Assembly (NCBI RefSeq): GCF_040151475.1
Contig: NZ_JBDKWG010000149.1
Span: forward strand, 34,215-98,214
Reading direction: 5' to 3'
Source: CAXBNB01 sp040151475
GTDB taxonomy: Bacteria; Bacteroidota; Bacteroidia; Cytophagales; Cyclobacteriaceae
Length of the DNA: 64,000 nt
Notes under the pieces: generated by a model
What the model was told of the DNA's origin: nothing
The model's input: the letters and a program-made list of their open reading frames with translations, nothing else
Databases searched by the model: none
Shown: positions 28,195 through 36,275 of the stretch, piece after piece
Numbering within the stretch: the stretch's first letter is position 1
Layout: every line of letters starts with the position of its first letter
Made by a program: the position numbers and the translations under genes

Positions 28195-29421
28195 TCATTG
28201 ATATTTACTCTTCACAAACCACCTTTCCCTGATCGAAACATTCAGGGTAAATTCATTGGTAGATTCATAAATCAGATCGTTCTTTAGCGTACCATTGTAT
28301 TTTCTATGGTAAGAAATATTGATGGTACTTCCGCTATGCGGCATGGGTATTCCCAGTCCGGCAGTGATCCCCCATCTGTAAAAGGAAGTGTTACTAACTT
28401 CCAAATACGAGTTTTCAACATACGCTCCTGTTCTGAAGCTCATCCTTTTGGCAAAATCCTGACTTTGAAAATCCGGTGTAAATTCCAACCCCAGGGAATA
28501 ACGCCAGGTATCTTTCAGGTCTTGCTCGTCTCCCAACTTCCCCTTACTCCATTGCCTGAATTCCACATCTGTACCAACCAGCACTTTTTTATTTCTAAAA
28601 GAAGTACCAAAACCTACTTTCTGCGGCAAGAAATAATCATTAGTGTATTCGGTTTCATCATAGATAATTTCCAAATCGCTACTGGATATGGACGATTCTG
28701 TATTTCCGTCCATATGTGTGCCATTGTCATAAATCAACCCAATATTAAACTGATGGTTTGGACGTTGGATTAAATAATTTAGACCAAAATCAGCATTTAG
28801 CTGCATAATATGAATTGAGTTTTCAACATTGAAAGCACTACTTCCCTGAGCAGAAGTAGCCACTTCATTCTTGAAAATATTACCGAAGATAAATGAAAAC
28901 TTAGCTCCTAAAGACAGGTTTTTTGTGATCAGAAAACTATTGGAAAAGTAAATATTATTGAGTCCTCCGCTTCCATAATAGTTGACACTGTATTCGTTAT
29001 TGTTGGACACAAGTACATTGTTGTCAACGATGTTATAACCAACATCACTGAAATTTGACAATCCAAACAATCCTGTCCATCTGTTATTGAACCTGAACCA
29101 ATAGCTCAACTGTGAGATTCCCCCATTGCCTACATTCTCTGTTGCAGAATTCGTTTTCAACTGGGTGTTGTTCAAGTAAATACCAACATCAAAGACATGA
29201 GAAAAATATCCCCCAACAATGGCATTGGCAGCCGGGTTTACAATATTAACAAAATTGGGATTGCTCATACCAATGGAAGTAAATCCCATGCCCGCACTCT
29301 GCACCGACACTGGCGTTTTCAGTTCGCCTATGCCGAACATAGAATACACTGATCCGGCACTGTTTTGAGCGCAAACTGCCAATGGACTCAACAGCAACGA
29401 TAAAAAAATTATTTTTCTCAT
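28195..29421 (-). CDS. outer-membrane beta-barrel protein
   Basis: The 408-residue product starts with a signal peptide (FLSLLLSPLAVCAQ) at the ATG at 29421; a 20-residue upstream extension lacks signal features. The rest alternates short aromatic-rich strands and turns, with an early SVYSMFGIGELKT and PNFVNIVNPAAN region that resembles FadL/OmpP1-type or PorP-like barrels. It is the third gene of the DUF4270-Kelch-barrel operon. A channel or surface-assembly role is likely; the substrate is unknown. Confidence 0.75.
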   Translation of the reverse strand: MRKIIFLSLLLSPLAVCAQNSAGSVYSMFGIGELKTPVSVQSAGMGFTSIGMSNPNFVNIVNPAANAIVGGYFSHVFDVGIYLNNTQLKTNSATENVGNGGISQLSYWFRFNNRWTGLFGLSNFSDVGYNIVDNNVLVSNNNEYSVNYYGSGGLNNIYFSNSFLITKNLSLGAKFSFIFGNIFKNEVATSAQGSSAFNVENSIHIMQLNADFGLNYLIQRPNHQFNIGLIYDNGTHMDGNTESSISSSDLEIIYDETEYTNDYFLPQKVGFGTSFRNKKVLVGTDVEFRQWSKGKLGDEQDLKDTWRYSLGLEFTPDFQSQDFAKRMSFRTGAYVENSYLEVSNTSFYRWGITAGLGIPMPHSGSTINISYHRKYNGTLKNDLIYESTNEFTLNVSIRERWFVKSKYQ

Positions 29422-29499
29422 GTAAACAAAATATGATTGGTACTCCAATTTTTTGAGTTGATACAGAATGGTTTGTAGCACTAAGGTTATTTCAAAAGA

Positions 29500-30480
29500 T
29501 CAATCGTCCTCATCGTAAATTTCGTCAGGACGAAATTCCCAAATATCATCGAAACGGGAACTGCTGTTTTGTCCTAAAGCCACAAAGATCCTTCCACTGA
29601 CTACAAAAGCTACTGCTCCTTGCCTCGAGGTTCCTTCAAATGATGTTTTTTCTTTCCACAAATCATATACAGGATCATATCTCCACACCGACGATAAGTT
29701 TGAAGAACCATTTCCAGTAGTAACGTAACCATATCCATCCAAAGAAAATGACACAGCCTTTTCTCTGGCAACACTGTAATCATCATCATCATCGATATCC
29801 AACTTTGCGATCCAATCAAGTGCTACCGGATCAAACTCCCAAAAATCCATTTGATACAGCCCGTTGTTGGTACCTAATCCGAGATACGCTTTGTCATCTA
29901 TTACAAAAGCTGTAGCGTTATTTCTTTTTTCTCCTTCAAGGCTGACAATCTGAGTCCATGTATTGGTAGCAGGATCAAACTCCCAAAAGTCTTTGAGGTA
30001 ATTGCCATCATAGCCGGTTCCGATATACCCTTTGCCATTCACTGCAAACCCGGTAGCCGACAACCTTGGAGAACCTCCAAAATCAGGCAACTGAGTCCAT
30101 TCTCCTGTATTGACATCATATTCCCAAAAATCATTTACTTCATCGTCTCCGTTGTAGCCGGTACCCACATAACCTTTGCTACCTATAGAAAATGATACAG
30201 TGGATGTTCGTCCGTCACCCGGAAAATCAGCCATTTTCTTCCAATAGTTTTCATCGGGATTATATGACCACAGATCCGTCAAATAGTCGTCACCATCATA
30301 CCCCAGGCCTACATACGCCCTCTCCCCGACTACAAAAGCTATAGCTCCTGACCTGCCCACACCTTCGAATGACGATCGCTTGATCCAGTTTCCATCCTCT
30401 ACAGTGTCATCATCGCTGGTGCAACCAGACAAATACACCAGCACCGCCATTAAACCATAAATAATATACCTTCTATTCAT
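29500..30480 (-). CDS. Kelch-repeat lipoprotein
   Basis: This 326-residue lipoprotein (MAVLVYLSGC, Cys20) contains about six Kelch-type blades. Each carries a hydrophobic-GxGY-D-DFWEYDP-W pattern, for example YVGTGYNGDDEVNDFWEYD and YIGTGYDGNYLKDFWEFDP, predicting a beta-propeller on the cell surface. It starts inside the end of the DUF4270 gene (8-base overlap) and is followed by the barrel protein. A ligand- or glycan-binding part of one envelope complex is the likely role. Confidence 0.85.
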   Translation of the reverse strand: MNRRYIIYGLMAVLVYLSGCTSDDDTVEDGNWIKRSSFEGVGRSGAIAFVVGERAYVGLGYDGDDYLTDLWSYNPDENYWKKMADFPGDGRTSTVSFSIGSKGYVGTGYNGDDEVNDFWEYDVNTGEWTQLPDFGGSPRLSATGFAVNGKGYIGTGYDGNYLKDFWEFDPATNTWTQIVSLEGEKRNNATAFVIDDKAYLGLGTNNGLYQMDFWEFDPVALDWIAKLDIDDDDDYSVAREKAVSFSLDGYGYVTTGNGSSNLSSVWRYDPVYDLWKEKTSFEGTSRQGAVAFVVSGRIFVALGQNSSSRFDDIWEFRPDEIYDEDD

Positions 30481-31831
30481 TTTTAATTTTTATTAAGTTT
30501 AACATTATATAAGTATTGAATTCATCATTATTCGAATCTGCAATCACCAAATTGTCCATGCTTTCGGTAAAAGAATTGGTTGAAGGAACAAACAACAGGG
30601 CGTTTTCATTTTCTTCTAAAATCCCCAGTTGCAGTTGCACAAAATCATTTATATCAACCAGATATTGGGTATCTCTGTCAAATTCATCATCTTCATAGAG
30701 ATAGGCAGTGAATGTGCTGGTACTAATAGCCTCATTGTCTTTATCCACAATAGTGCCTTGTAGTGTACCAGGCATCTTTTTATTTCCATTTTTATATCGG
30801 TCTATCATTGGCCTGAGGCTAAGCAAAACTTCATCGATGGCTATGGCAGGATTGTCATAAAGAATCTCCCGTAAATAAGGAAGCTCTATCCTTAGAGCCA
30901 TTCTGGCTCCTGCCATCAGGTAAACCATATTATCTGATTGATCAGAAGGCAAATCATTGTCAGATTCTATAATGGATTGAGTGAGGGTATTCTCCTTGTC
31001 TGCCTCTACGTGGTTAAAATAATCATTGGTGCCTTCTACGGTAAAAGTCAACTCCTTTTCTTGATAAGGAATAGCAGCATAATCCGTATAGTTGATTCTA
31101 AATTCTACAGCAGTCGTAAAACCCAGAATGGCTGTGTTGTTTTCATCGGATTCTATTTTGAATCCATGAATGATGTCGGTGAAATCGGGGTATTCTTCCA
31201 AATCATCATTGTAGGTGATATCAAAGATTTGCTTTCCTAATCTATCCGGCAATTCGATTTCTATATATCCTGAGCCTCCATCAATGCTTTTAGTGGGATG
31301 GGGAATGAATGTCAGTTCGCCCAATGGGCTATCGATACCATTTTCATATTTAATGGAAAATTCTGATGTATTGTACAACTGAGTGTCACCATCGTCGTTT
31401 TCCTGTTCCATTTCTTCAGCCAATTCAAATACACGCAGGGTTTGAAACTGAGTGGTGTCATTTAAATAGTAGCCGTCGTAATACAACCTCAGTACGGTAT
31501 AGTTATATTTCAACAAATCAGGATCCTCGTCTTTGTGTGATACGTTTGCAGTAAATCTGAAATAGGGACAAGGATTGACCATTCCAAAATCAGAATCTAT
31601 GTAACTACCTGCTAACAAGCGACTGGCACTGCTGGTTACAAAACTATCCAGCATCACCGTTGACATCTTCATAGTCAGCGTATCCCACGAAGCAAGTTCA
31701 AAAGAGGCTTCATTGATAAATTGTAACCCAATGGTTGGCTCTTCTTCTGTACATGCCCACATGCTCATGGCTGCTACACTTCCCACAATTACCAACACAC
31801 GCTTTAGTTTTCCTAGCATAAAAACACTCAT
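30473..31831 (-). CDS. DUF4270 lipoprotein
   Basis: The 452-residue lipoprotein (SMWACTEEEPTIG, Cys27) matches DUF4270, a family found in Bacteroidota, with an early WDTLTMKMSTVMLDSF stretch and a late FVQLQLG and IMLNLIKIK end. The sequence predicts an extended beta-rich surface protein. It leads an operon with the Kelch and barrel genes and is transcribed away from the LytS/LytTR pair. Two LytTR-like motifs lie about 65-100 bases upstream of its start. Confidence 0.85.
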   Translation of the reverse strand: MSVFMLGKLKRVLVIVGSVAAMSMWACTEEEPTIGLQFINEASFELASWDTLTMKMSTVMLDSFVTSSASRLLAGSYIDSDFGMVNPCPYFRFTANVSHKDEDPDLLKYNYTVLRLYYDGYYLNDTTQFQTLRVFELAEEMEQENDDGDTQLYNTSEFSIKYENGIDSPLGELTFIPHPTKSIDGGSGYIEIELPDRLGKQIFDITYNDDLEEYPDFTDIIHGFKIESDENNTAILGFTTAVEFRINYTDYAAIPYQEKELTFTVEGTNDYFNHVEADKENTLTQSIIESDNDLPSDQSDNMVYLMAGARMALRIELPYLREILYDNPAIAIDEVLLSLRPMIDRYKNGNKKMPGTLQGTIVDKDNEAISTSTFTAYLYEDDEFDRDTQYLVDINDFVQLQLGILEENENALLFVPSTNSFTESMDNLVIADSNNDEFNTYIMLNLIKIKNE

Positions 31832-31896
31832 TTATATTCAATATACTCTTCAAATGAGCCTTAGACAATGAAAAGATGTATGTGGTTTTTGGTATT

Positions 31897-31931
31897 CAAC
31901 TAACAGCAATAGTTTATCAACCAACGACAAT
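31897..31931 (+). promoter_or_regulatory. tandem LytTR-type binding motifs (pair)
   Basis: CAACTAACAGCAAT (31897-31910) and CAACCAACGACAAT (31918-31931) match at 11 of 14 positions and repeat at a 21-base period, two helical turns. This geometry is that of direct repeats bound by LytTR regulators, one of which is encoded 1.2 kb away. They lie upstream of the DUF4270 operon. Confidence 0.5.
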
Positions 31932-32056
31932 GTTTTAATTCCATAGAGCTTGGTTGGGGTTGGCTACAGAAAAGCAGGCGTGGTGTACTGTGCTAAAGAA
32001 TTTATATAAAACAGGAACGAAAGCAACCATTGGACTGTGATGTTCATTGACAAACT

Positions 32057-32070
32057 ATTGCTATTGGTTG
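32057..32070 (-). promoter_or_regulatory. third LytTR-type motif upstream of the kinase gene
   Basis: The minus-strand reading is CAACCAATAGCAAT, matching the two motifs at 31897-31931 (consensus CAACYAAYRRCAAT). It is centred about 49 bases before the start point predicted from the -7 element at 32101, a normal position for an activator site. Confidence 0.45.
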
Positions 32071-32100
32071 AAAACACAGCATGCACTATCGTATTTATTC

Positions 32101-32108
32101 TATATTTG
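32101..32108 (+). promoter_or_regulatory. -7 element of the LytS/LytTR operon
   Basis: TATATTTG is a perfect TAnnTTTG match, 13 bases before the kinase ATG. No -33 box stands at 19-21 bases upstream, which fits a promoter needing an activator. Confidence 0.45.
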
Positions 32109-32121
32109 ATTTGACTCTACT

Positions 32122-33171
32122 ATGTTACAATCAATTAAAAAATATAAAACACCAATCAGTCACCTACTTATATGGCTCACCATATTCATTTTACTTCTAT
32201 TGATCCTTCCCAACAGGTTTGGGCAAAGTAACGTTTCTCGTTCGTTGTTCATGACCATTGCTTATGGTTCACTTATTTTGGTCAATACACAGTGGATGAT
32301 GCCAAAGCTTTTCTACAAGAAAAAGTACTCTACTTATTTTCTTTTTTGCGTACTTATTTTCGTTCTGGTTTACGGCTATTTTTTTCTGGTTTATTCTTAT
32401 GCAGTGCACATTGAATTTCCTGAAAAGTTTCATGAGCAAATGAAGCTCAAACGAGACTTCAAGCCCAACAATCATTTTCCCATATTTGGAGATATGATAA
32501 TAGGTGTTTTGATTTTCATTACTTCTATTGCCTTCAAAAGCTCTCAACTGGCGGTATTAAAAGAAAAAGAGACAATCCAACTCAAGAATGAAAATCTGAA
32601 TACGGAACTGAAGTTTCTCCGGTCTCAAATCAATCCACACTTTTTATTTAACTCTCTCCATAATATTTATACTTTATCCGTCATCAAATCGGACAAAACC
32701 TCTCAAATGATCATTATGCTATCAGACATGCTCAGATTCATGTTGTACGATTGTAAAAAAGAAAAAGTAATGATCAGCAGAGAAGTGGATTACCTCAAAA
32801 ATTTTATAGCCCTGGCAAGGCTTAAAGACGAACACATTAAAAATATAGCCACTGAATTCGATATTCAAAAAGAAGATCTCCTGATCGAACCCATGCTTTT
32901 CATTCCATTTCTGGAAAATAGTTTTAAACACAGTAAAATAGAAGATTTGGAAAATGGCTGGATAAATCTAAAAATGAAGGCAGAAATGAATAAGGTGACA
33001 TTTGAATTGGAAAACAGTATTGCAAAAAATAAATTTACCAAGGATCAGGTAGGTGGAATTGGGCTTGAAAATGTAAAAAGACGGCTATCGCTACTCTATC
33101 CGGATAATCACGAACTGTCCATCACACAATCTACTGATACTTTCTCTGTCAAATTAAACCTCTTAGTTTGA
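32122..33171 (+). CDS. LytS-type sensor histidine kinase
   Basis: The 349-residue membrane kinase has four transmembrane helices (about 14-30, 42-58, 72-92, 121-138), a short coiled coil and the His_kinase domain with the phosphoacceptor in RSQINPHFLFN (His173). A GHKL-type ATPase domain follows (PFLENSFKH, then VGGIGLENVKRRL). Family members pair with LytTR regulators. Its stop overlaps the regulator start (TGATG). The signal sensed is unknown; no periplasmic sensor domain is visible beyond short loops. Confidence 0.92.
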   Translation: MLQSIKKYKTPISHLLIWLTIFILLLLILPNRFGQSNVSRSLFMTIAYGSLILVNTQWMMPKLFYKKKYSTYFLFCVLIFVLVYGYFFLVYSYAVHIEFPEKFHEQMKLKRDFKPNNHFPIFGDMIIGVLIFITSIAFKSSQLAVLKEKETIQLKNENLNTELKFLRSQINPHFLFNSLHNIYTLSVIKSDKTSQMIIMLSDMLRFMLYDCKKEKVMISREVDYLKNFIALARLKDEHIKNIATEFDIQKEDLLIEPMLFIPFLENSFKHSKIEDLENGWINLKMKAEMNKVTFELENSIAKNKFTKDQVGGIGLENVKRRLSLLYPDNHELSITQSTDTFSVKLNLLV

Positions 33172-33875
33172 TGAAACTCAAGTGTATTGTAATCGATGAC
33201 GAGCAACTTGCCAGAAAGCTGCTCGAAGAATACATAGGAAAAATACCGGGGTTGGAACTGGTTGGGCAATTTAAAAATCCTTTGGATGCCATTACTGCGT
33301 TGAATCAGCAAGAAGTTGATCTGATTTTTCTTGACATTCAAATGCCTGACCTTACAGGATTGGAATTCTTAAAAACAACAAAAGTTGATGCAGATATCAT
33401 TTTTACTACTGCCTATTCAGAATATGCACTGGAGGGGTATTCTTTAGATGTGACAGATTATCTTTTGAAGCCTTTCCCTTTCGACAGGTTTGTACAAAGT
33501 GTAAATAAGGCAATAAAATCTATTTCGTTAAAACGAAACACAAAGCAAAACACAAATGACTCAACATACATTACAGTAAACTCCGAACACAAGACCTACA
33601 AAATAATACTGGATGAAATTGACTATATAGAAGGCCTCAAAGAATATGTTTCTTTCTATGTAAAAGGGAAACGTATCATTTCGTTGTTGTCATTAAAGCA
33701 TCTGGAAGACACCCTTCCATCAGGTAAGTTTTTACGTGTACATAAATCCTACATTATTCCGGTCAATAAGGTAGAAGTACTGGAAGGAAACCAACTAAAA
33801 ATCAAAGATAAGTTGATACCAATTGGGAGGAGCTATAAGGATGTTGTTCATGCTAAGATTTTTAAGGAGCTGTAA
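33171..33875 (+). CDS. LytTR family response regulator
   Basis: The 234-residue regulator has a receiver domain with the acidic pair at residues 9-10, the phospho-acceptor Asp55 in LIFLDIQMPD and Lys in LKPF. It is followed by a LytTR DNA-binding domain (about 135-232: IDYIEGLKEYVSFYV, LRVHKSYIIPVNKV, IPIGRSYKD). LytTR proteins bind paired direct repeats about two helical turns apart. Such repeats are present upstream of the kinase and DUF4270 genes. Confidence 0.93.
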   Translation: MKLKCIVIDDEQLARKLLEEYIGKIPGLELVGQFKNPLDAITALNQQEVDLIFLDIQMPDLTGLEFLKTTKVDADIIFTTAYSEYALEGYSLDVTDYLLKPFPFDRFVQSVNKAIKSISLKRNTKQNTNDSTYITVNSEHKTYKIILDEIDYIEGLKEYVSFYVKGKRIISLLSLKHLEDTLPSGKFLRVHKSYIIPVNKVEVLEGNQLKIKDKLIPIGRSYKDVVHAKIFKEL

Positions 33876-33887
33876 TAATTTGTTAAA

Positions 33888-34310
33888 CTATCTTTTTGAG
33901 AGGCTACTTAAAAATTCATCAGCAGTCATGACAGGAAGTAAGGATTTTTTAAAATCTCTTCCGTTTCTTGTAATAATTATTTTACAGTCTGAATCTACGG
34001 CACTAAAATATTGAAGTGCATCTTCAAAATCATTGAAAGATGAATTCAATCCTTTTTCGATTGTATATTGATCCAAAGGACAGATTTCACTTAATATCTT
34101 AAATTTTTGTAATTTTTCCTTTGCAATTTTAGAACTCTCAAATTTTGAAATAAAATAGTTGACCGTAGCAAATGAAATTGGTGAAACAACCAATGTCAAC
34201 GTCTTTTTTTCAGCCAAAGTGGCGATTTTGGCAATTGGTTCATAAAAGGGATTTCTTTCACCCAATAAATCCAACATGACGTTGGTGTCTATAAAAATTC
34301 TTTCCCTCAT
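33888..34310 (-). CDS. PIN domain toxin (VapC-like)
   Basis: The 140-residue PIN domain should act as a metal-dependent ribonuclease. Acidic residues stand where the family needs them: Asp8 in IDTNVMLDLL, Glu18, Asp97 in FEDALQYF, and a final Asp in RNGRDF. It overlaps the upstream antitoxin gene by 4 bases (ATGA). It converges on the end of the LytTR regulator gene 12 bases away. Confidence 0.85.
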   Translation of the reverse strand: MRERIFIDTNVMLDLLGERNPFYEPIAKIATLAEKKTLTLVVSPISFATVNYFISKFESSKIAKEKLQKFKILSEICPLDQYTIEKGLNSSFNDFEDALQYFSAVDSDCKIIITRNGRDFKKSLLPVMTADEFLSSLSKR

Positions 34311-34555
34311 TTGTATTTCTGAACTAAATGATCAGAATATTCTTTTTTATGATCCAAGTCAGTTGGAATGTTTGTTCCTGTAGCAATACTCTTGACAAAA
34401 GGCGAAATATCAAATTCCCCTGTTTTCTTTTCAGAGGTCAATGATTTAAGATACGATTCCACAATTCGAGACAAACTCATTTTTTTATCAGAAGCATATT
34501 CTTTTGCTTTTTCGATAATTTCCCGATTCAGCTTTAAAGTCAATTTAGTATCCAT
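34307..34555 (-). CDS. DUF6364 family antitoxin
   Basis: The 82-residue protein starts TKLTLKLNREIIEKAKEYA, a ribbon-helix-helix DNA-binding fold, followed by SLSRIVESYLKSL and a charged, probably disordered toxin-binding tail. DUF6364 proteins commonly precede PIN toxins in Bacteroidota. The twin palindromes just upstream are the likely autoregulatory operator. Confidence 0.82.
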   Translation of the reverse strand: MDTKLTLKLNREIIEKAKEYASDKKMSLSRIVESYLKSLTSEKKTGEFDISPFVKSIATGTNIPTDLDHKKEYSDHLVQKYK

Positions 34556-34567
34556 AGAAATCTTGAT

Positions 34568-34599
34568 GTACGTACAAATATATTAAGTTATACGTATAA
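34568..34599 (-). promoter_or_regulatory. toxin-antitoxin promoter with twin palindromic operator
   Basis: Two palindromes centred on TACGTA, GTACGTAC (34568-34575) and TTATACGTATAA (34588-34599), stand 22 bases apart. Between them, on the minus strand, is a perfect -7 element TATATTTG (34575-34582). Ribbon-helix-helix antitoxins bind such palindromes and block the promoter, so this is a probable operator. Confidence 0.6.
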
Positions 34600-34788
34600 T
34601 ATCATTTTAGTTCAACAATACCTTTATTATTACAATCAAAAGAGGCCACTTCAAGGTATTGATGGAAAAACTCCAGCATTATTTAATCAAAACTGTCCTC
34701 GAATTACCTGACACATACAACAATGACAAAGTTGCAATTTTCTAAGCCTGACAACTAAGGAAACCTAAAACCAGCAGGGAATCCGTTT

Positions 34789-35127
34789 TTATATCTTTTT
34801 TACCGATCCAAACCCCAAGGAAATGGTTTTAAGTTTAAAATCAGATTCCTCAAACATATTCGTAAGGCCATTATTGTATTCTGTGAAAAATTGAAAAGCA
34901 AGTTTCGGGTTAAAATTGTATTCGATTCCACACTCCAGCTTTCCACTAATATTGTACTTGTTTTTAACAATTTCATTCGACACTTCATATTGATTGATCA
35001 ATCCAAGGTCAGCATATATTTTTAGTTTCCCAAGAGGAAAATAGTACCTGAGACTGACTGGGATTTCTATAAATTGTAATTCAATTGTTTCTGAACCTAG
35101 AGGGACTAAAAAAATAACAGGAACCAC
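34789..35127 (-). pseudogene. remnant of an outer-membrane beta-barrel gene
   Basis: The 112-residue frame opens without a signal peptide: the first usable codon is a GTG and a TGA lies 30 bases upstream in the same frame. The sequence (IEIPVSLRYYFPLGKLKIYADLGL, GIEYNFNPKLAFQFFTEYNNGL) is the C-terminal half of a PorT/OmpA-type small beta-barrel. The N-terminal half is missing, so this is a truncated, probably dead gene. No promoter is evident. Confidence 0.6.
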
Positions 35128-35376
35128 AACTATGGAAACTGGTGCGGTATCTTCTCAAATCACATCAACCTTAAGAGACCCCAGACCCGTTCTGGATAGT
35201 AAGAAATTTTAACTGCCTTTGCTTTGCAGCCAGAACTTCCGGTTCTCAATAAACCGAACATTTTATTACTTTTGAGCATGTATTGGAATTGATGCTAATT
35301 TGAAGATTTAGATGAGCTGTCTAATAAATTAAACCCATCAAAAAAATATACTAGAAGACAAATTTGGTAGCAAAAA

Positions 35377-36171
35377 ATGAAAACAGTAGAATCTTATATT
35401 GAGGAGTACAAGGGTTTAGAGCTAAATGAAGTTGTTGGTTACAACAAGTTCAATGGGTATGCCATTACAGCTCATAGTACTCAGATTGAAGGATCTACAC
35501 TTTCTATTGAAGAAACCAGTCTTCTTATTGATGAAGGCACTACTCCAAAAGGCAAACCATTAGCGCATTCATTAATGGTCAAAGACCACCATAATGCATT
35601 GCAAATGGTTCTCAAATTTGGGAAAAATTCAACTCCTTTGAATCTAAAAACAATATGCCTAATCAACGAGGCTGTAATGAAAAACACAGGCAAAAAGTAC
35701 AATACGGCTTTGGGTACAGTAGATTCTTCAAAAGGAGAATTAAGAAAAGGGTCGATCTTAGTTCAAAAGAGATATTTCCCTGCTTACAACAAGGTACCTG
35801 ACCTGCTGAATAAACTTTGCGAGCAACTCAGCGAAAAAATGTCTGACAAACTTTCTCTTAGAGAACAAATAAATTTGTCTTATAGTGCTCATTTTAATCT
35901 GGTAAGTATTCACCCACATTATGATGGAAATGGAAGAACCGCAAGACTGTTGATGAATATGATTCAAAATTCCTTTGATTTGCTCCTTTCTATAGTGTAC
36001 AATGAAGATAAGTTGGAATATTTCAATGCGCTGGAGGAGAGCAGAGATTCAGAATCATTGATTCCTTTTTATGAGTTTATGGATCAACAATATATCAAAT
36101 ACTTATCTTTAGAAATAGACAGATTCAACAATCACATGAATAAAGGAAGAGGAATGACTTTACTGTTTTAA
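35377..36171 (+). CDS. Fic family protein (class II, self-inhibited)
   Basis: Fic proteins transfer AMP or other nucleotide groups to target proteins. The 264-residue protein has the catalytic loop HPHYDGNGRTAR (His179); the usual Phe after HP is His here. An N-terminal inhibitory helix carries STQIEG (Ser34 to Gly39) with the blocking Glu38, typical of class II Fic proteins that are held off until activated. It is a single gene in a small accessory patch next to a toxin-antitoxin pair. The target is unknown. Confidence 0.88.
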   Translation: MKTVESYIEEYKGLELNEVVGYNKFNGYAITAHSTQIEGSTLSIEETSLLIDEGTTPKGKPLAHSLMVKDHHNALQMVLKFGKNSTPLNLKTICLINEAVMKNTGKKYNTALGTVDSSKGELRKGSILVQKRYFPAYNKVPDLLNKLCEQLSEKMSDKLSLREQINLSYSAHFNLVSIHPHYDGNGRTARLLMNMIQNSFDLLLSIVYNEDKLEYFNALEESRDSESLIPFYEFMDQQYIKYLSLEIDRFNNHMNKGRGMTLLF

Positions 36172-36275
36172 TTACCAGATAAGAATATATTCAATGATTA
36201 TTCCTAACACTTTTCTTTTCTACTCAAGATTAGTTTACCATATAATTTACAACAACTTAACTAACAATTAATACA

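Noticed and set aside
32057..32109. Consensus -33 box for the kinase promoter
   Set aside because: The nearest TTG is 30 bases from the -7 box, too far for the usual 19-21 spacing.
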